The notes below the pieces were generated by a model that saw only the letters and a program-made list of their open reading frames with translations, ran no database searches and was not told the DNA's origin. Shown piece by piece: positions 44,729 through 54,793 of a stretch of DNA of 64,000 bases. Numbering within the stretch: position 1 is the stretch's first letter; the number at the start of each line of letters is the position of its first letter. The translations under genes and the position numbers were made by a program. Source of the stretch: Bradyrhizobium archetypum (GTDB taxonomy: Bacteria; Pseudomonadota; Alphaproteobacteria; Rhizobiales; Xanthobacteraceae); NCBI RefSeq assembly GCF_013114835.1, contig NZ_JAAVLW010000004.1:1-64000 (forward strand). The letters are read 5' to 3'.

Positions 44729-45559
44729 ATGCGTTTTTTGTCAGCAACGTTATCCCTGACGCTCCTCGCCGCGGCCTGCACGGCAAACGCGGCGCCATTG
44801 CCGGCGCCGCGGCAGGTCGATATCCCCGCAGCCGGCCTGACGTTGCATGCGCAGCTCTACAAGCCCGACGGCGACGGCCCGTTTCCCACCGTGATCGCGC
44901 TGCATGGCTGCGGCGGATTGAGCGGACAGGCCGAGCCGGTGCTGCCGCGCTACCTTGAGTGGGCGGAACAGCTCGTGAAAACCGGCCACGCCGTGCTGCT
45001 GCCGGACAGTTACGGCTCGCGCGAGCTTGGTCCGCAATGCCGCGTCAAGGAACGCCGTGTGCTGGCCCGCCGCGAGCGGGTCGCCGACATCAGCGCATCG
45101 CGGCAATGGCTGTTGCAGCAACCCTGGGCGGCGCGTGACCGGATTAGCCTGCTGGGATGGGCGAACGGCGCGAGCGCCGTGCTGTGGGCGGTGCGTCCGC
45201 AATCGTCGCGCGGTGCTGCACCGGACTTCCGCTCGGCCATCGCGTTCTATCCGGACTGCCGGATCTCGTCGGGCCTCGGCTGGAGCACGCGCGTGCCGAC
45301 GCTATTGCTGATCGGCGCCAAGGACGACGTCAGTTCGCCATCGGCCTGCCGCCAGGTGGTGGACGGCGCCCGGGGCCGCAGCGCGCTGGCGCGGATTGTG
45401 GTCTATCCCGGCGCGGCCCACGATTTCGACCGCGCCGACCTTCCGCTGCGTGCGATCGCAGGCGCCGACGCCGCGTTGCCCGAACACGGTCATATCGGCA
45501 CCGATGCGGACGCTCGAAAGGATGCGCAGCAGCGTGTCACGGAGTGGCTGGCGCGTTAG
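44729..45559 (+). CDS. Exported dienelactone hydrolase-family protein with altered nucleophile
   Basis: 276 residues with a signal peptide (MRFLSATLSLTLLAAACTANA). The alpha/beta fold shows FPTVIALHGCGGLSGQAEPV and the later PTLLLIGAKDDVSSP (acid) and YPGAAHDFD (His). The expected nucleophile elbow G-x-(C/S)-x-G reads LLGWANGASAV, so Ala (codon gcg) stands where Ser or Cys should be. The Asp and His are kept. This suggests either loss of hydrolase activity or a binding role, unless a Ser or Cys elsewhere substitutes. Confidence 0.85.
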   Translation: MRFLSATLSLTLLAAACTANAAPLPAPRQVDIPAAGLTLHAQLYKPDGDGPFPTVIALHGCGGLSGQAEPVLPRYLEWAEQLVKTGHAVLLPDSYGSRELGPQCRVKERRVLARRERVADISASRQWLLQQPWAARDRISLLGWANGASAVLWAVRPQSSRGAAPDFRSAIAFYPDCRISSGLGWSTRVPTLLLIGAKDDVSSPSACRQVVDGARGRSALARIVVYPGAAHDFDRADLPLRAIAGADAALPEHGHIGTDADARKDAQQRVTEWLAR

Positions 45560-45618
45560 AGTGGTTTCGAGCGAAGTTGGAACCGGTTCCGCGCTAAGAA
45601 AACGCGTCAAACTAGGAA

Positions 45619-47238
45619 TCAGAACAGACTTCCCTGATCAACCGGCTTTGGCACGCGCTTCGGTGTGGCGGGCTTGATCTCCCGCGGGGCCGGCTTGGCC
45701 GGGCCCGTGGTGGCGGTCGTCGCGGCCGGACGATCGGCATCCGCGGTGACGCCCACGCGGCCGTCGGAGAATTCGACTGAGAGGCGTGCATTTGGTCCGA
45801 CCGCAGCGGCGGCGTGGACCGCATGGCCATGTTCGTCGCGCACCAGGGCAAAGCCGCGCGCGAGCACACCGCGGTAGGACAGTGCCGACAATAATTGCCC
45901 GCTATGGGCGACCCGCGCATCGAGGCGCTGCATGGCGGTCAGAAGCGCACGGCGGGCGCGCTCGGCCAACCGTTGCGTGCGCTCGCGGTCGCGCGCGATC
46001 GCATTGCGCTGCGCCTGGGCGTTGGAGAGCTTTGACGCTTTGAGCCTGACCTCCAGGCCGGCAAACCGTTCGCGCCGGTTGCGCAGCAGCGCGCGGGCGG
46101 CGAGGCGGATGCGCTCGCCCGACACGGTCAGGCGATGGTTGGCCTGCGCGACCTGTCCGTGCAGCACCTTCAACGTCAGGCCGGCGCTCAGATGCGAGAA
46201 CCGGCGGTGATGGGCGTGCGTATTGGCCTTCAGGCCGCGGGGCAGGGCGGCACCGAGGTGGTCGAGCCGCTGCCGGGGAATTGCGAGCAGCTCGCTCGGG
46301 GTCGGTAGCGCACGGGCGGCAGCGCGCAATTCATTGCGGCGGCTCTCCTGGCCGCGCTGCCAGCACAGCATCGTGCGCCGTGCCAGGCTTTCGACCTCGG
46401 CGAACAGTTCGCTGCGCACGGGAACGGCCATTTCGGCCGCTGCCGTCGGCGTCGGGGCGCGCTTGTCGGCGGCAAAATCGATCAGCGTGATATCGGTCTC
46501 GTGGCCGACAGCCGAGATCAACGGGATCATGCTGTCGGCGGCGGCGCGCACCACGATCTCCTCGTTGAATGACCACAGATCCTCCAGCGAGCCGCCGCCG
46601 CGCGCGACGATCAACAGGTCCGGCCGCGGAATTCGCCCGCCTTCCGGCAGCGCATTGAAGCCGCGAATGGCGGCTGCGACCTGCTCGGCCGAGCCTTCGC
46701 CCTGTACCTTCACCGGCCACACCAGCACGTGGCGGGGAAAGCGGTCCTGCAGCCGGTGCAGGATGTCGCGGATCACCGCGCCCGTCGGCGAGGTGACGAC
46801 GCCGATCACTTCCGGCAGCCAGGGCAGCAACTGCTTGCGCCCCTCGTCAAACAGGCCCTCGGCCGCGAGCTTCTTCTTGCGCTCCTCCATCAGCGCCATC
46901 AGCGCGCCAATGCCGGCCGGCTCGAGCGAGTCGATGACGATCTGGTATTTCGAGGAGTTCGGATAGGTCGTGAGCTTGCCGGTGGCGATGACCTCCAGCC
47001 CTTCCTGCGGCTTGAACCGCATCCGGGCGTGGGCGAACTTCCAGATCACCGCTTCGATCTTGGCGCTCTCGTCCTTCAGCGCGAAATAGCAATGGCCCGA
47101 GGAGTGCGGCCCGCGGAATCCGGAGATTTCGCCGCGCACGCGGACGTGGCCAAATCGGTCCTCCACCGTGCGCCTGAGGGCGGAGGAAAGTTCCGAGACG
47201 GTGAATTCGGGCGCGTTGATCAGGTTCTCAGCAGGCAT
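45619..47238 (-). CDS. xseA: Exodeoxyribonuclease VII large subunit
   Basis: 539 residues from ATG 47238 ([20 protein letters not shown]). The OB-fold domain shows [20 protein letters not shown]; the catalytic part shows [38 protein letters not shown] and [21 protein letters not shown] coiled-coil region and a basic C-terminal tail follow. With XseB it degrades single-stranded DNA. The longer reading from 47277 lacks family sequence. Confidence 0.96.
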   Translation of the reverse strand: MPAENLINAPEFTVSELSSALRRTVEDRFGHVRVRGEISGFRGPHSSGHCYFALKDESAKIEAVIWKFAHARMRFKPQEGLEVIATGKLTTYPNSSKYQIVIDSLEPAGIGALMALMEERKKKLAAEGLFDEGRKQLLPWLPEVIGVVTSPTGAVIRDILHRLQDRFPRHVLVWPVKVQGEGSAEQVAAAIRGFNALPEGGRIPRPDLLIVARGGGSLEDLWSFNEEIVVRAAADSMIPLISAVGHETDITLIDFAADKRAPTPTAAAEMAVPVRSELFAEVESLARRTMLCWQRGQESRRNELRAAARALPTPSELLAIPRQRLDHLGAALPRGLKANTHAHHRRFSHLSAGLTLKVLHGQVAQANHRLTVSGERIRLAARALLRNRRERFAGLEVRLKASKLSNAQAQRNAIARDRERTQRLAERARRALLTAMQRLDARVAHSGQLLSALSYRGVLARGFALVRDEHGHAVHAAAAVGPNARLSVEFSDGRVGVTADADRPAATTATTGPAKPAPREIKPATPKRVPKPVDQGSLF

Positions 47239-47406
47239 ATCAGGGCTTAGAATCGGCCTTTTCCGGCGACTCCGCAAGGTACCAAGGCCATCACGGGAGC
47301 GTCACGGCACATATCCACACAGGAATGGACGCGTGTTGCGGCTGGCCCCTGTCGTGCTAAACCGTCGCGCAATTGCCGGCAACCCTCCAATTGGCTGCAA
47401 CTCCCC

Positions 47407-48684
47407 ATGAACATTCTCCTGCTCGGTTCCGGCGGTCGCGAACACGCCCTGGCGTGGAAAATCGCCGCTTCCCCGCTGCTCACCAAATTGTGGTGCGCGC
47501 CCGGCAATGCGGGGATAGCGCAGGAAGCCGAATGCGTGGCGCTGGATATCGCTGACCATTCGCGTGTGATCGATTTCTGCAAAACCAACGCTATTGACCT
47601 CGTCGTGGTCGGTCCGGAGACGCCGCTCGCTCTCGGCGTCGTCGACGATCTCGCTAAAGCCGGCATCAAGGCCTTTGGGCCGAGCAAGCAGGCGGCGCAG
47701 CTCGAAGGCTCAAAGGGATTCACAAAGGACCTCTGCAGCGAGTTCAATATCCCGACCGGCGCCTATCGCCGCTTCGACAATGCGGCGGATGCGCTGGCCT
47801 ATGTGCACGCGCAGGGCGCGCCCATCGTCGTCAAGGCCGACGGGCTGGCGGCCGGCAAGGGCGTCGTGGTGGCGAAGACACTGGCGGAGGCCGAAGCCGC
47901 CATCGCCATGATGTTCGAGGGCACATTCGGCGCCGCCGGCACCGAGGTCGTGATCGAGGAGTTCCTCGCCGGCCGCGAGATCAGCTTCTTCGCGCTGTGC
48001 GACGGCGAGACCGCGATCCCACTGGCCGCGGCGCAGGACCACAAGCGCGTGTTTGATCATGACGAGGGCCCGAACACCGGCGGCATGGGCGCCTATTCGC
48101 CGACGCCGTTCGTGACGCCGGAAATTCACGATCAGATCATGGCGCGGATCATCCTGCCGACGGTTGCCGGCATGAAGAAGCGCGGCATGCCGTTTCGCGG
48201 TGTGCTCTACGCCGGCGTCATGCTGACGGAACACGGACCGAAGCTGTTCGAGTACAACGTCCGCTTCGGCGATCCCGAATGCCAGGTGCTGATGCTGCGG
48301 ATGATGTCGGACATCGTGCCGGCGTTCCTGGCATCCTGCGACCGTCAGTTGAAAAACTTCGATCTGCGCTGGTTCCCCGATCCGGCGCTGACGGTCGTGA
48401 TGGCGGCGAAAGGCTATCCCGGCGACTACAAGAAGGGCACGCGCATCGACGGTCTCGATGACGCCGCCAGGATCGAAGGCGTCGAAATCTTCCATGCTGG
48501 CACGGCGTCGAAGGACGGCGGCATCGTTGCCAATGGCGGCCGTGTGCTGAATGTGTGCGCGATGGGCAAGACCGTGACCGAAGCGAGAGCGCGTGCCTAT
48601 CAGGCCGTCGATCGGATCACGTGGCCGGATGGCTTCTGCCGCCGCGACATTGCCTGGCAGGCGGTGGAGGCGGAGAGAAGCTAG
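47407..48684 (+). CDS. purD: Phosphoribosylamine-glycine ligase PurD
   Basis: 425 residues, standard length. The start [20 protein letters not shown] and ATP-grasp blocks [40 protein letters not shown] and [20 protein letters not shown] are canonical. It joins glycine to 5-phosphoribosylamine in purine synthesis. It is divergent from xseA. Confidence 0.97.
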   Translation: MNILLLGSGGREHALAWKIAASPLLTKLWCAPGNAGIAQEAECVALDIADHSRVIDFCKTNAIDLVVVGPETPLALGVVDDLAKAGIKAFGPSKQAAQLEGSKGFTKDLCSEFNIPTGAYRRFDNAADALAYVHAQGAPIVVKADGLAAGKGVVVAKTLAEAEAAIAMMFEGTFGAAGTEVVIEEFLAGREISFFALCDGETAIPLAAAQDHKRVFDHDEGPNTGGMGAYSPTPFVTPEIHDQIMARIILPTVAGMKKRGMPFRGVLYAGVMLTEHGPKLFEYNVRFGDPECQVLMLRMMSDIVPAFLASCDRQLKNFDLRWFPDPALTVVMAAKGYPGDYKKGTRIDGLDDAARIEGVEIFHAGTASKDGGIVANGGRVLNVCAMGKTVTEARARAYQAVDRITWPDGFCRRDIAWQAVEAERS

Positions 48685-48698
48685 CGGAGAGTGCGAAG

Positions 48699-49604
48699 AT
48701 GCCCGATCTTGCCGATCTGTTTCCCCGATATGCGTCCGAATGGATCAACACCTCGTCGGGCCGCATTTTCGCCCGCGTCGGCGGCAACGGGCCGCCGCTT
48801 CTATTGCTGCACGGATTTTCATCGACGCATGTGATGTGGCACGCGGTCGCGCCGCAACTGGCCGACAGGTTCACGCTGATCATTGCCGACCTGCCCGGCT
48901 ATGGCTGGTCGGACATGCCCCGCAGCGACGAGAACCATACGCCCTACACCAAGCGCGCGATGGCGAAGGCGATGGTGGAGGCGATGGAGCAACTCGGTCA
49001 TGTTCATTTCGCGCTCGCCGGCCATGATCGCGGTGGCCGCGTGTCGTACCGTCTGGCGCTCGATCATCCAGGCCGGCTGTCGAAGCTCGCCGTGCTCGAT
49101 ATCGCGCCGACTTATGATTATTGGGAGAGGTTGAACCGGCTGTCGGCGCTGAAAATCTACCACTGGGCATTTCTGGCGCAGCCTCATCCGCTGCCGGAGA
49201 CGCTGATCGCCAGCAATGGCGAGTTTTTCCTCCGGTACAAGATGGCAAGCCAGACAAAGTCGAAGACGTTAGATGCCATCGATCCGCGCGCGCTGGAGCA
49301 TTATCTCGCGCCCTTCCGTGATCCGGCACGCGTGCACGCGATGTGCGAGGACTACCGCGCCGGCGCCTATGCCGACTACGAGATCGACAGGGCCGATTTC
49401 GACGCCGGCAGGAAGATCACGGTCCCGATGCTGGCGCTGTGGGGCGATGCAGGCATAGCTCCGGCGGCGACGACGCCGCTCGATACCTGGAAGAAATGGG
49501 CGACGAATGTGAGCGGCGCGCCGGTGGATTCGGGGCATTTTCTCACGGAAGAGAATCCGGAAGCGACGGCGACGTTGCTGCGGGAATTTTTCCTGGGGAC
49601 GTGA
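48699..49604 (+). CDS. Fluoroacetate/haloacetate dehalogenase-like alpha/beta hydrolase
   Basis: 301 residues from ATG 48699 ([20 protein letters not shown]). The nucleophile is Asp110 in [10 protein letters not shown], with Arg111 and Arg114; the other acid is Asp134 (VLDIAP) and the base His280 (SGHFLTEE). His155-Trp156 (IYHWAF) and Tyr219 ([13 protein letters not shown]) match the halide pocket. These are exactly the residue numbers described for the R. palustris RPA1163 fluoroacetate dehalogenase. The expected reaction converts fluoroacetate to glycolate, which GlcDEF could oxidise. It follows purD by 14 bases. Confidence 0.87.
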   Translation: MPDLADLFPRYASEWINTSSGRIFARVGGNGPPLLLLHGFSSTHVMWHAVAPQLADRFTLIIADLPGYGWSDMPRSDENHTPYTKRAMAKAMVEAMEQLGHVHFALAGHDRGGRVSYRLALDHPGRLSKLAVLDIAPTYDYWERLNRLSALKIYHWAFLAQPHPLPETLIASNGEFFLRYKMASQTKSKTLDAIDPRALEHYLAPFRDPARVHAMCEDYRAGAYADYEIDRADFDAGRKITVPMLALWGDAGIAPAATTPLDTWKKWATNVSGAPVDSGHFLTEENPEATATLLREFFLGT

Positions 49605-49632
49605 GACGAAAATCTAGCCGCACATCGAACTC

Positions 49633-49746
49633 GTCATACTCCGCAAAAGCGGAGTATCCAGGGCGCAGCCTCTCGGTTCATCTGCTGTACCTGGAATACT
49701 GGATCATCCGCCCCAGTGCGCAATTGCGCACAAGGCGGATGATGAC
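49633..49746. repeat. Palindromic intergenic repeat, family B (copy)
   Basis: It begins gtcatactccgcaaaagcgg, runs through tggatcatccgccccagtgc, contains the palindrome tgcgcaattgcgca, and ends aggcggatgatgac. It matches the copy in the glcD-glcE gap block by block. It lies between convergent genes, 29 bases after the dehalogenase stop. Confidence 0.85.
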
Positions 49747-49769
49747 AGCGGTGTGCGAGGCGCGACAGC

Positions 49770-50228
49770 CTACCGCCGCTCCCTGAAAAATTCCCGCAGC
49801 AGCGCTGCGGCCTTGCTCTCGCCGACGGCCGAATAGACCTCCGGCGCGTGGTGGCAGGTCGGCTGGGCAAAGAACCGCACGCCGGAATCGACCGCGCCGC
49901 CCTTGGGGTCAACAGCGCCGTAATAGAGCCGGCGGATCCGGGCGAAGGAGATGGCGCCTGCGCACATGGTGCAGGGCTCCAGCGTGACGTAGAGGTCGCA
50001 ATCGACCAGCCGCTCGGCGCCGATGGCCTCGGCCGCCTGCCGGATCGCCAGGATTTCGGCATGCGCGGTCGGATCGCGGTCGGTCAGGGTCCGGTTGCCG
50101 GCGGTCGCGATGACCTCGTAATCCCGGACGATGACGCAGCCGATTGGAACTTCGCCGGCTTTTCCGGCGTTTTCGGCCGTTTGCAGCGCCAAATCCATGA
50201 AAGAAGGGGCTGTCATGCCTCGTATCAT
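49770..50228 (-). CDS. tadA: tRNA-specific adenosine-34 deaminase TadA
   Basis: 152 residues; ATG 50216 is an alternative start. The zinc site is canonical: His-Ala-Glu in DPTAHAEILAIRQA and Pro-Cys-x-x-Cys in TLEPCTMCAGAISFARIRRL. It deaminates wobble adenosine to inosine in tRNA-Arg(ACG). It diverges from the pseudouridine synthase gene. Family length and motif order are normal. Confidence 0.95.
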   Translation of the reverse strand: MIRGMTAPSFMDLALQTAENAGKAGEVPIGCVIVRDYEVIATAGNRTLTDRDPTAHAEILAIRQAAEAIGAERLVDCDLYVTLEPCTMCAGAISFARIRRLYYGAVDPKGGAVDSGVRFFAQPTCHHAPEVYSAVGESKAAALLREFFRERR

Positions 50229-50381
50229 CGAAAGAAACCTGCTACTAGCTGCGCCTTCAGCAAACGTGGATGCCGGTTTTGCGTGAGAATGCGCCTTGAA
50301 CGAAGCGCGCGCGCCTTACCGCTATGGCAGCCCATCCGCATCAGCCTGATAGCCATTTCATCAGTTCTCGAGAGACCATTC

Positions 50382-52289
50382 ATGCCCCGCGATAACGACA
50401 AAAACAACGATTCCCGCGGCGCGCGTGACCGGCCTGGCGGCGGCAAGAGCCGCTCGGGGGCGGCGAGGGGGCCGGAGAAGAAGTTCGCCAAGCGCGGATT
50501 TGGCCGGCGAGATGACGGCGATCAGCGTGGCGGCGAGCGGCAGCCCTATGCCGGAAAATCCGAGGGCACAAAATCGGTCGGCAAGAAGCCTTACGCAGGC
50601 AAGCGGGAAGGTGGTTCGTTCCGCCGCGACGATGACCGTCCGGCGCGCCGCCCACGCAAGGACTTTCGCGCGCGCGACGATCGCGATGGCGACAAGAGGT
50701 CCTTCAAGCCGCGTGGCGAGCGGCCGACTTATGGTCGCGACGACCGGCCCGCGCGTCAGGGTCGCACGCGCGACTCCGGTGGCCGCGAAGAGGGCCGAGC
50801 GGCGGGGCGTTTCCAGGACAGGAAGTTCGGCGACAAGCGGCCTTACACGCCGCGCGGCGAAGGCTTTCGGAAGGGCGGTGACCGTCCGCGTGGCGATCGG
50901 ACCTCTGGCGATCGTCCGCTGCGCGATGGCGAGAAGCGATTCTCGCGCGGGCCGCGCAATGATTTTGGCGACCGGCCCGAACGTGGTGAAGACAAGCCCT
51001 GGCAAAAGCGAAATGATCGTGGTGGCGACGAGCGTCCGCGGTTTTCGCGCGCACGCGAGGACCGGCCGAAATTCGATCGTCCACGCGAGCACCCAGATCA
51101 TGACCGCGGGCGGCCGGCGGGCCGCACCGAGTGGCAGGAACATCCGCGCAGCGAGGGGCGCTTTCGCGACCGGCCGCGCCGCGACAATGAGGACGACAGC
51201 AAGATTTTTGCAAAACGCCCCGCCTTCGGCGGCCGCGGCGCCTATCGCGAGCGCACGCCTGACGCAGACAAGCGCGCACCACGCCCGGAGCCGAAGCCGA
51301 AAAAGGCCGGCGAGCGGATCGCCAAGGTGGTGGCGCGCGCAGGACTTGCCTCGCGCCGCGATGCCGAGGAGTTGATCACGCAGGGCCGTGTCACCGTCAA
51401 CGGCCGCGTGATCAATTCACCGGCGCTCGACGTCACCGCCAATGACGTGATCGCCGTCGACGGCAAGGTGCTGCCGCCGCGCGAGCGCACGCGGCTGTTC
51501 ATGTATTACAAGCCGCGCGGCCTCATGACGACGCATGCCGATCCAGAGGGGCGGCCAACTGTGTTCGACAATCTGCCGGAAGGATTGCCGCGCCTGATCT
51601 CCGTTGGCCGGCTCGACTTCAACACCGAGGGGCTTTTGCTGCTGACCAATGACGGCGGGCTCGCCCGCGCGCTTGAGCTCCCCGACACCGGTTGGCTGCG
51701 GCGTTATCGCGTGCGCGCCCATGGCGAGGTCACGCAGGCGCAGCTTGATGAGCTGAAGAAGGGCGTCGAGGTCGACGGCGTCAAATATGGCCCGATCGAT
51801 GCGACGCTGGAGCGCGACCAGGGCGCCAATGTCTGGCTGGTGTTCGCAATCCGCGAGGGCAAGAACCGGGAAGTACGCAATGTGATGGCGCATCTCGGCC
51901 TTGAGGTGAACCGGCTGATCCGCGTCTCCTACGGGCCGTTCCAGCTCGGAGAGCTCGAAGAGGGACAGGTCGAGGAGGTCAAGACCCGGGTACTGCGCGA
52001 ACAGCTCGGCGAGAAGATCGCTGCCCTCGCAGGGGCCGATTTCAACCGGCCGCTGCCGGAAGAAAAATCCGAAACCGAGGATGATGCGCCGCGTGGCAAG
52101 AAGCCGTTCAAGCCGGCGGGCAAGAGCGCGTTGATCGCCGACCGCAAGGGCCGCCGCGTGCTGGTGCAGCGAACCGGCAGCGACGAAGCCCGCGCGCGCA
52201 ACGAGGACGAAGCCAGCGGCTACGGCCCGCCGCGCCGCCCGAAGCGCGGCTATCACGGCAAGCGCGATCTGAAGCCGCGGGACGAGTAG
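50382..52289 (+). CDS. rRNA pseudouridine synthase (RluB/RsuA type) with a long disordered N-terminal extension
   Basis: 635 residues from ATG 50382. The first 300 residues or so are low-complexity, rich in Arg, Gly, Asp and Lys (blocks such as KPYAGKREGGSFRRDDDRP and DRPRGDRTSGDRPLRDGEK). From about residue 308 comes the S4 RNA-binding domain (GERIAKVVARAGLASRRDAE), then the catalytic domain with GRLDFNTEGLLLLTNDGGLA (catalytic Asp in GRLDxxTxGLL) and FAIREGKNREVRNVMAHL. RsuA/RluB enzymes make pseudouridine in rRNA. A basic tail ends the protein. Ordinary RluB is about 250-330 residues. Confidence 0.9.
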   Translation: MPRDNDKNNDSRGARDRPGGGKSRSGAARGPEKKFAKRGFGRRDDGDQRGGERQPYAGKSEGTKSVGKKPYAGKREGGSFRRDDDRPARRPRKDFRARDDRDGDKRSFKPRGERPTYGRDDRPARQGRTRDSGGREEGRAAGRFQDRKFGDKRPYTPRGEGFRKGGDRPRGDRTSGDRPLRDGEKRFSRGPRNDFGDRPERGEDKPWQKRNDRGGDERPRFSRAREDRPKFDRPREHPDHDRGRPAGRTEWQEHPRSEGRFRDRPRRDNEDDSKIFAKRPAFGGRGAYRERTPDADKRAPRPEPKPKKAGERIAKVVARAGLASRRDAEELITQGRVTVNGRVINSPALDVTANDVIAVDGKVLPPRERTRLFMYYKPRGLMTTHADPEGRPTVFDNLPEGLPRLISVGRLDFNTEGLLLLTNDGGLARALELPDTGWLRRYRVRAHGEVTQAQLDELKKGVEVDGVKYGPIDATLERDQGANVWLVFAIREGKNREVRNVMAHLGLEVNRLIRVSYGPFQLGELEEGQVEEVKTRVLREQLGEKIAALAGADFNRPLPEEKSETEDDAPRGKKPFKPAGKSALIADRKGRRVLVQRTGSDEARARNEDEASGYGPPRRPKRGYHGKRDLKPRDE

Positions 52290-52296
52290 CCGGCCT

Positions 52297-52860
52297 ATGC
52301 GCGTCGTCGGTGGAAGACTGAAGGGCCGCAATCTGGCCTCGCCATCCACGCAGGCGATCCGCCCGACGGCGGACCGCCTCCGCGAATCCGTGTTCAACAT
52401 CCTGATCCACGCCTACGACAACCCGATCGAGGGCGCGCGGGTGCTCGACCTGTTCGCCGGCACCGGCGCGCTCGGCATCGAGGCGGTATCGCGCGGCGCC
52501 GCGTTCACGCTGTTCGTCGACAATGGTGCCGAAGCCCGCGCGCTGTTGCGCAACAATGTCGAGTCGCTCGGCTTGGGCGGTGTTACGAAAGTCTATCGCC
52601 GCGACGCGACCAATCTTGGCCCGGCGCATCCGGTCGAGCCGTTCTCGCTGGTGTTTCTCGATCCGCCCTATGGCAAGGGGCTTGCCGAGAAGGCGCTTGC
52701 TTCGTTGCGCGATGGCGGCTGGCTGACCGCGAATGCGCTATTGGTGGTGGAAGAAGCGAAGGCGGCGGGGTTCGCTGTGCCTGAAGGCTTTGAAGAACTG
52801 GAGCGGCGCGCGTATGATGATACGGAGTTCGTGTTTCTGCGGGCTGCTGCCCAATCCTGA
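52297..52860 (+). CDS. rsmD: 16S rRNA (guanine-966-N2)-methyltransferase RsmD
   Basis: 187 residues, seven bases after the pseudouridine synthase stop. The start MRVVGGRLKGRNLASPSTQA, the SAM-binding block VLDLFAGTGALGIEAVSRGA and the catalytic SLVFLDPPYGKGLAEKAL (D/N-PPY) are canonical. It methylates N2 of G966 in 16S rRNA. It is probably co-transcribed with the rRNA pseudouridine synthase, a fitting functional neighbour. Confidence 0.95.
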   Translation: MRVVGGRLKGRNLASPSTQAIRPTADRLRESVFNILIHAYDNPIEGARVLDLFAGTGALGIEAVSRGAAFTLFVDNGAEARALLRNNVESLGLGGVTKVYRRDATNLGPAHPVEPFSLVFLDPPYGKGLAEKALASLRDGGWLTANALLVVEEAKAAGFAVPEGFEELERRAYDDTEFVFLRAAAQS

Positions 52861-52863
52861 TCT

Positions 52864-52967
52864 GTCATGCCCGCGAAGGCGGCCATCCAATACGCCGCGG
52901 CGCCTCACCTGAATTGCTGATGTCTCTGGAATACTGGATCGCCCGCTTTCGCCGGGCGGACGACAAG
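52864..52967. repeat. Palindromic intergenic repeat, family B (diverged copy)
   Basis: It begins gtcatgcccgcgaaggcggc, has ggaatactggatcgcccgct in the middle and ends ttcgccgggcggacgacaa. It sits between convergent rsmD and mutL. Confidence 0.75.
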
Positions 52968-52984
52968 TGAGTGTGTGGGATCGA

Positions 52985-54793
52985 CTACCGTCGCCCGAAC
53001 AGCTTCTCGATGTCGGCGAGCTTCAACTCGACATAGGTCGGGCGGCCGTGGTTGCACTGGCCGGAGTTCGGCGTGTCTTCCATCTCCCGCAATAGCGCGT
53101 TCATCTCTTCCGGCTTGAGGCGGCGGCCGGCGCGGACCGAGCCGTGGCAGGCCATGGTGGCGGCGACATGCATCAGGCGTCGCTCCAGCGGCAGCGCTTC
53201 GTCCCATTCGGCCATGTGCTCGGCGAGATCACGTAGCAATCCTACCGCGTTGGTCTTGCCGAGCAGCGACGGCGTCTCGCGCACTGCCACCGCGCCGGGG
53301 CCGAAGGATTCTATGGCGAGGCCGAAGGAGGCGAGTTCGTCGGCGCGATCGAGCAGCTTCTCCACCGTGGCCTCGTCGAGTTCGACGATCTCGGGGATCA
53401 GAAGGATCTGCCGCTGCACACCGTTCTTCGCCAGCGACGCCTTCAGCTTCTCATAGACGATCCGCTCATGCGCAGCGTGCTGGTCGACAACAATCAACCC
53501 GTCGCGGGTTTGTGAGACGATATAGGTCTCGTGGATTTGTGTCCGCGCCGCGCCGAGCGGCCGGTCCAGCAGATCCGCGGATGGCTGCGCCTCGAAGCGC
53601 ACGTCGGCAGTCGGCGCGCCGACATCGAACGCGGCCTGTCCCGCTTCGGCGAACGCAGTTACCGCGCTTTCAAACGAAGGCGCGGGCCTGACCGGATAGG
53701 CCGGCGAACTGCGCCAGTCCCAGTTGGTCGGCCGTGGCGCAAAGGATGGACGGAATGCGGATAGCGCCGCGCCATCGGTATTGGCGGCGGTGCGCCGGCC
53801 CTCGCGGGCAAGACCTTCCTTCAGCGCGTGCACGATCAGCGCACGCACCAGGCCGGCATTGCGAAACCGCACCTCGGTCTTGGCCGGATGGACGTTGGCG
53901 TCCACTTCCTGCGGTTCCAGCGCCACGAACAGCGCCACCACGGGATGGCGGTCGCGTGGCAGGTAATCCGAATAGGCTGCGCGCACCGCACCAAGGATGA
54001 GCTTGTCGCGCACCGGACGACCGTTGACGAACAGATATTGTCCCAGCGCATTGGCGCGGGTCAGTGACGGTGCGGCGGCGAAACCCTCGACTACAACGCC
54101 TTCGCGCTCGGTGCGCACTTCGATGGCGCAGGAGCGAAAATCGCTTCCCAGGATATCGCCGAGCCGCGTCAGCCGGCCGGCGGCGCCCGGTAGCGCTGCA
54201 GCCCAGGTCACCGGCGCGCGTTCCTCGCCGGCGAGCGTAAAGGCGATATCGGGCCGCGCCATGGCGAGCCGCCGTACCACTTCGCGGATCGCTTCCGCTT
54301 CGGTGCGGTCGGTCTTGAGGAATTTCAGCCGGGCGGGAGTCGCGAAAAAGAGATCGCTGACCTCGACGCGGGTGCCCTGCGACAGCGCCGCCGGCATGAT
54401 CTGCGATTTCACGCCGCCCTCGACCGAGAGCGACCAGGCGTGCGGTTCGCTGGCGTGGCGCGTGGTGATGCCGAGCTTCGCCACCGCGCCGATCGAGGGG
54501 AGTGCCTCGCCGCGAAAGCCCAGCGTGCGAATGCGTAACAGATCTTCATCGTCGAGCTTGGAAGTGGCATGGCGATCGACGGCGAGCGCGAGATCGCCAT
54601 GGGTCATACCGCTGCCGTCATCGGTGATGCCGATGCGGCGCCTGCCGCCGCCATCGGTGAAGATGTCGACGCGGCTGGCGCCGGCATCGATGGCGTTTTC
54701 GACCAGCTCCTTCACCACGCTCGCGGGACGTTCAACCACTTCGCCGGCGGCGATGCGGTTGACGACTTGTTCGGGAAGCTGGCGGACGGGCAT
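52985..54793 (-). CDS. mutL: DNA mismatch repair protein MutL
   Basis: 602 residues from ATG 54793 (MPVRQLPEQVVNRIAAGEVV). The GHKL ATPase shows ELVENAIDAGASRVDIF, DDGSGM and FRGEALPSIGAVAKLGI; the transducer domain follows. The C-terminal part has DQHAAHERIVYE, the D-Q-H-A-x2-E-x4-E metal motif of endonuclease-type MutL, as in bacteria without MutH. It nicks the unmethylated or nascent strand after MutS recognises a mismatch. No mutS lies nearby. Confidence 0.97.
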   Translation of the reverse strand: MPVRQLPEQVVNRIAAGEVVERPASVVKELVENAIDAGASRVDIFTDGGGRRRIGITDDGSGMTHGDLALAVDRHATSKLDDEDLLRIRTLGFRGEALPSIGAVAKLGITTRHASEPHAWSLSVEGGVKSQIMPAALSQGTRVEVSDLFFATPARLKFLKTDRTEAEAIREVVRRLAMARPDIAFTLAGEERAPVTWAAALPGAAGRLTRLGDILGSDFRSCAIEVRTEREGVVVEGFAAAPSLTRANALGQYLFVNGRPVRDKLILGAVRAAYSDYLPRDRHPVVALFVALEPQEVDANVHPAKTEVRFRNAGLVRALIVHALKEGLAREGRRTAANTDGAALSAFRPSFAPRPTNWDWRSSPAYPVRPAPSFESAVTAFAEAGQAAFDVGAPTADVRFEAQPSADLLDRPLGAARTQIHETYIVSQTRDGLIVVDQHAAHERIVYEKLKASLAKNGVQRQILLIPEIVELDEATVEKLLDRADELASFGLAIESFGPGAVAVRETPSLLGKTNAVGLLRDLAEHMAEWDEALPLERRLMHVAATMACHGSVRAGRRLKPEEMNALLREMEDTPNSGQCNHGRPTYVELKLADIEKLFGRR

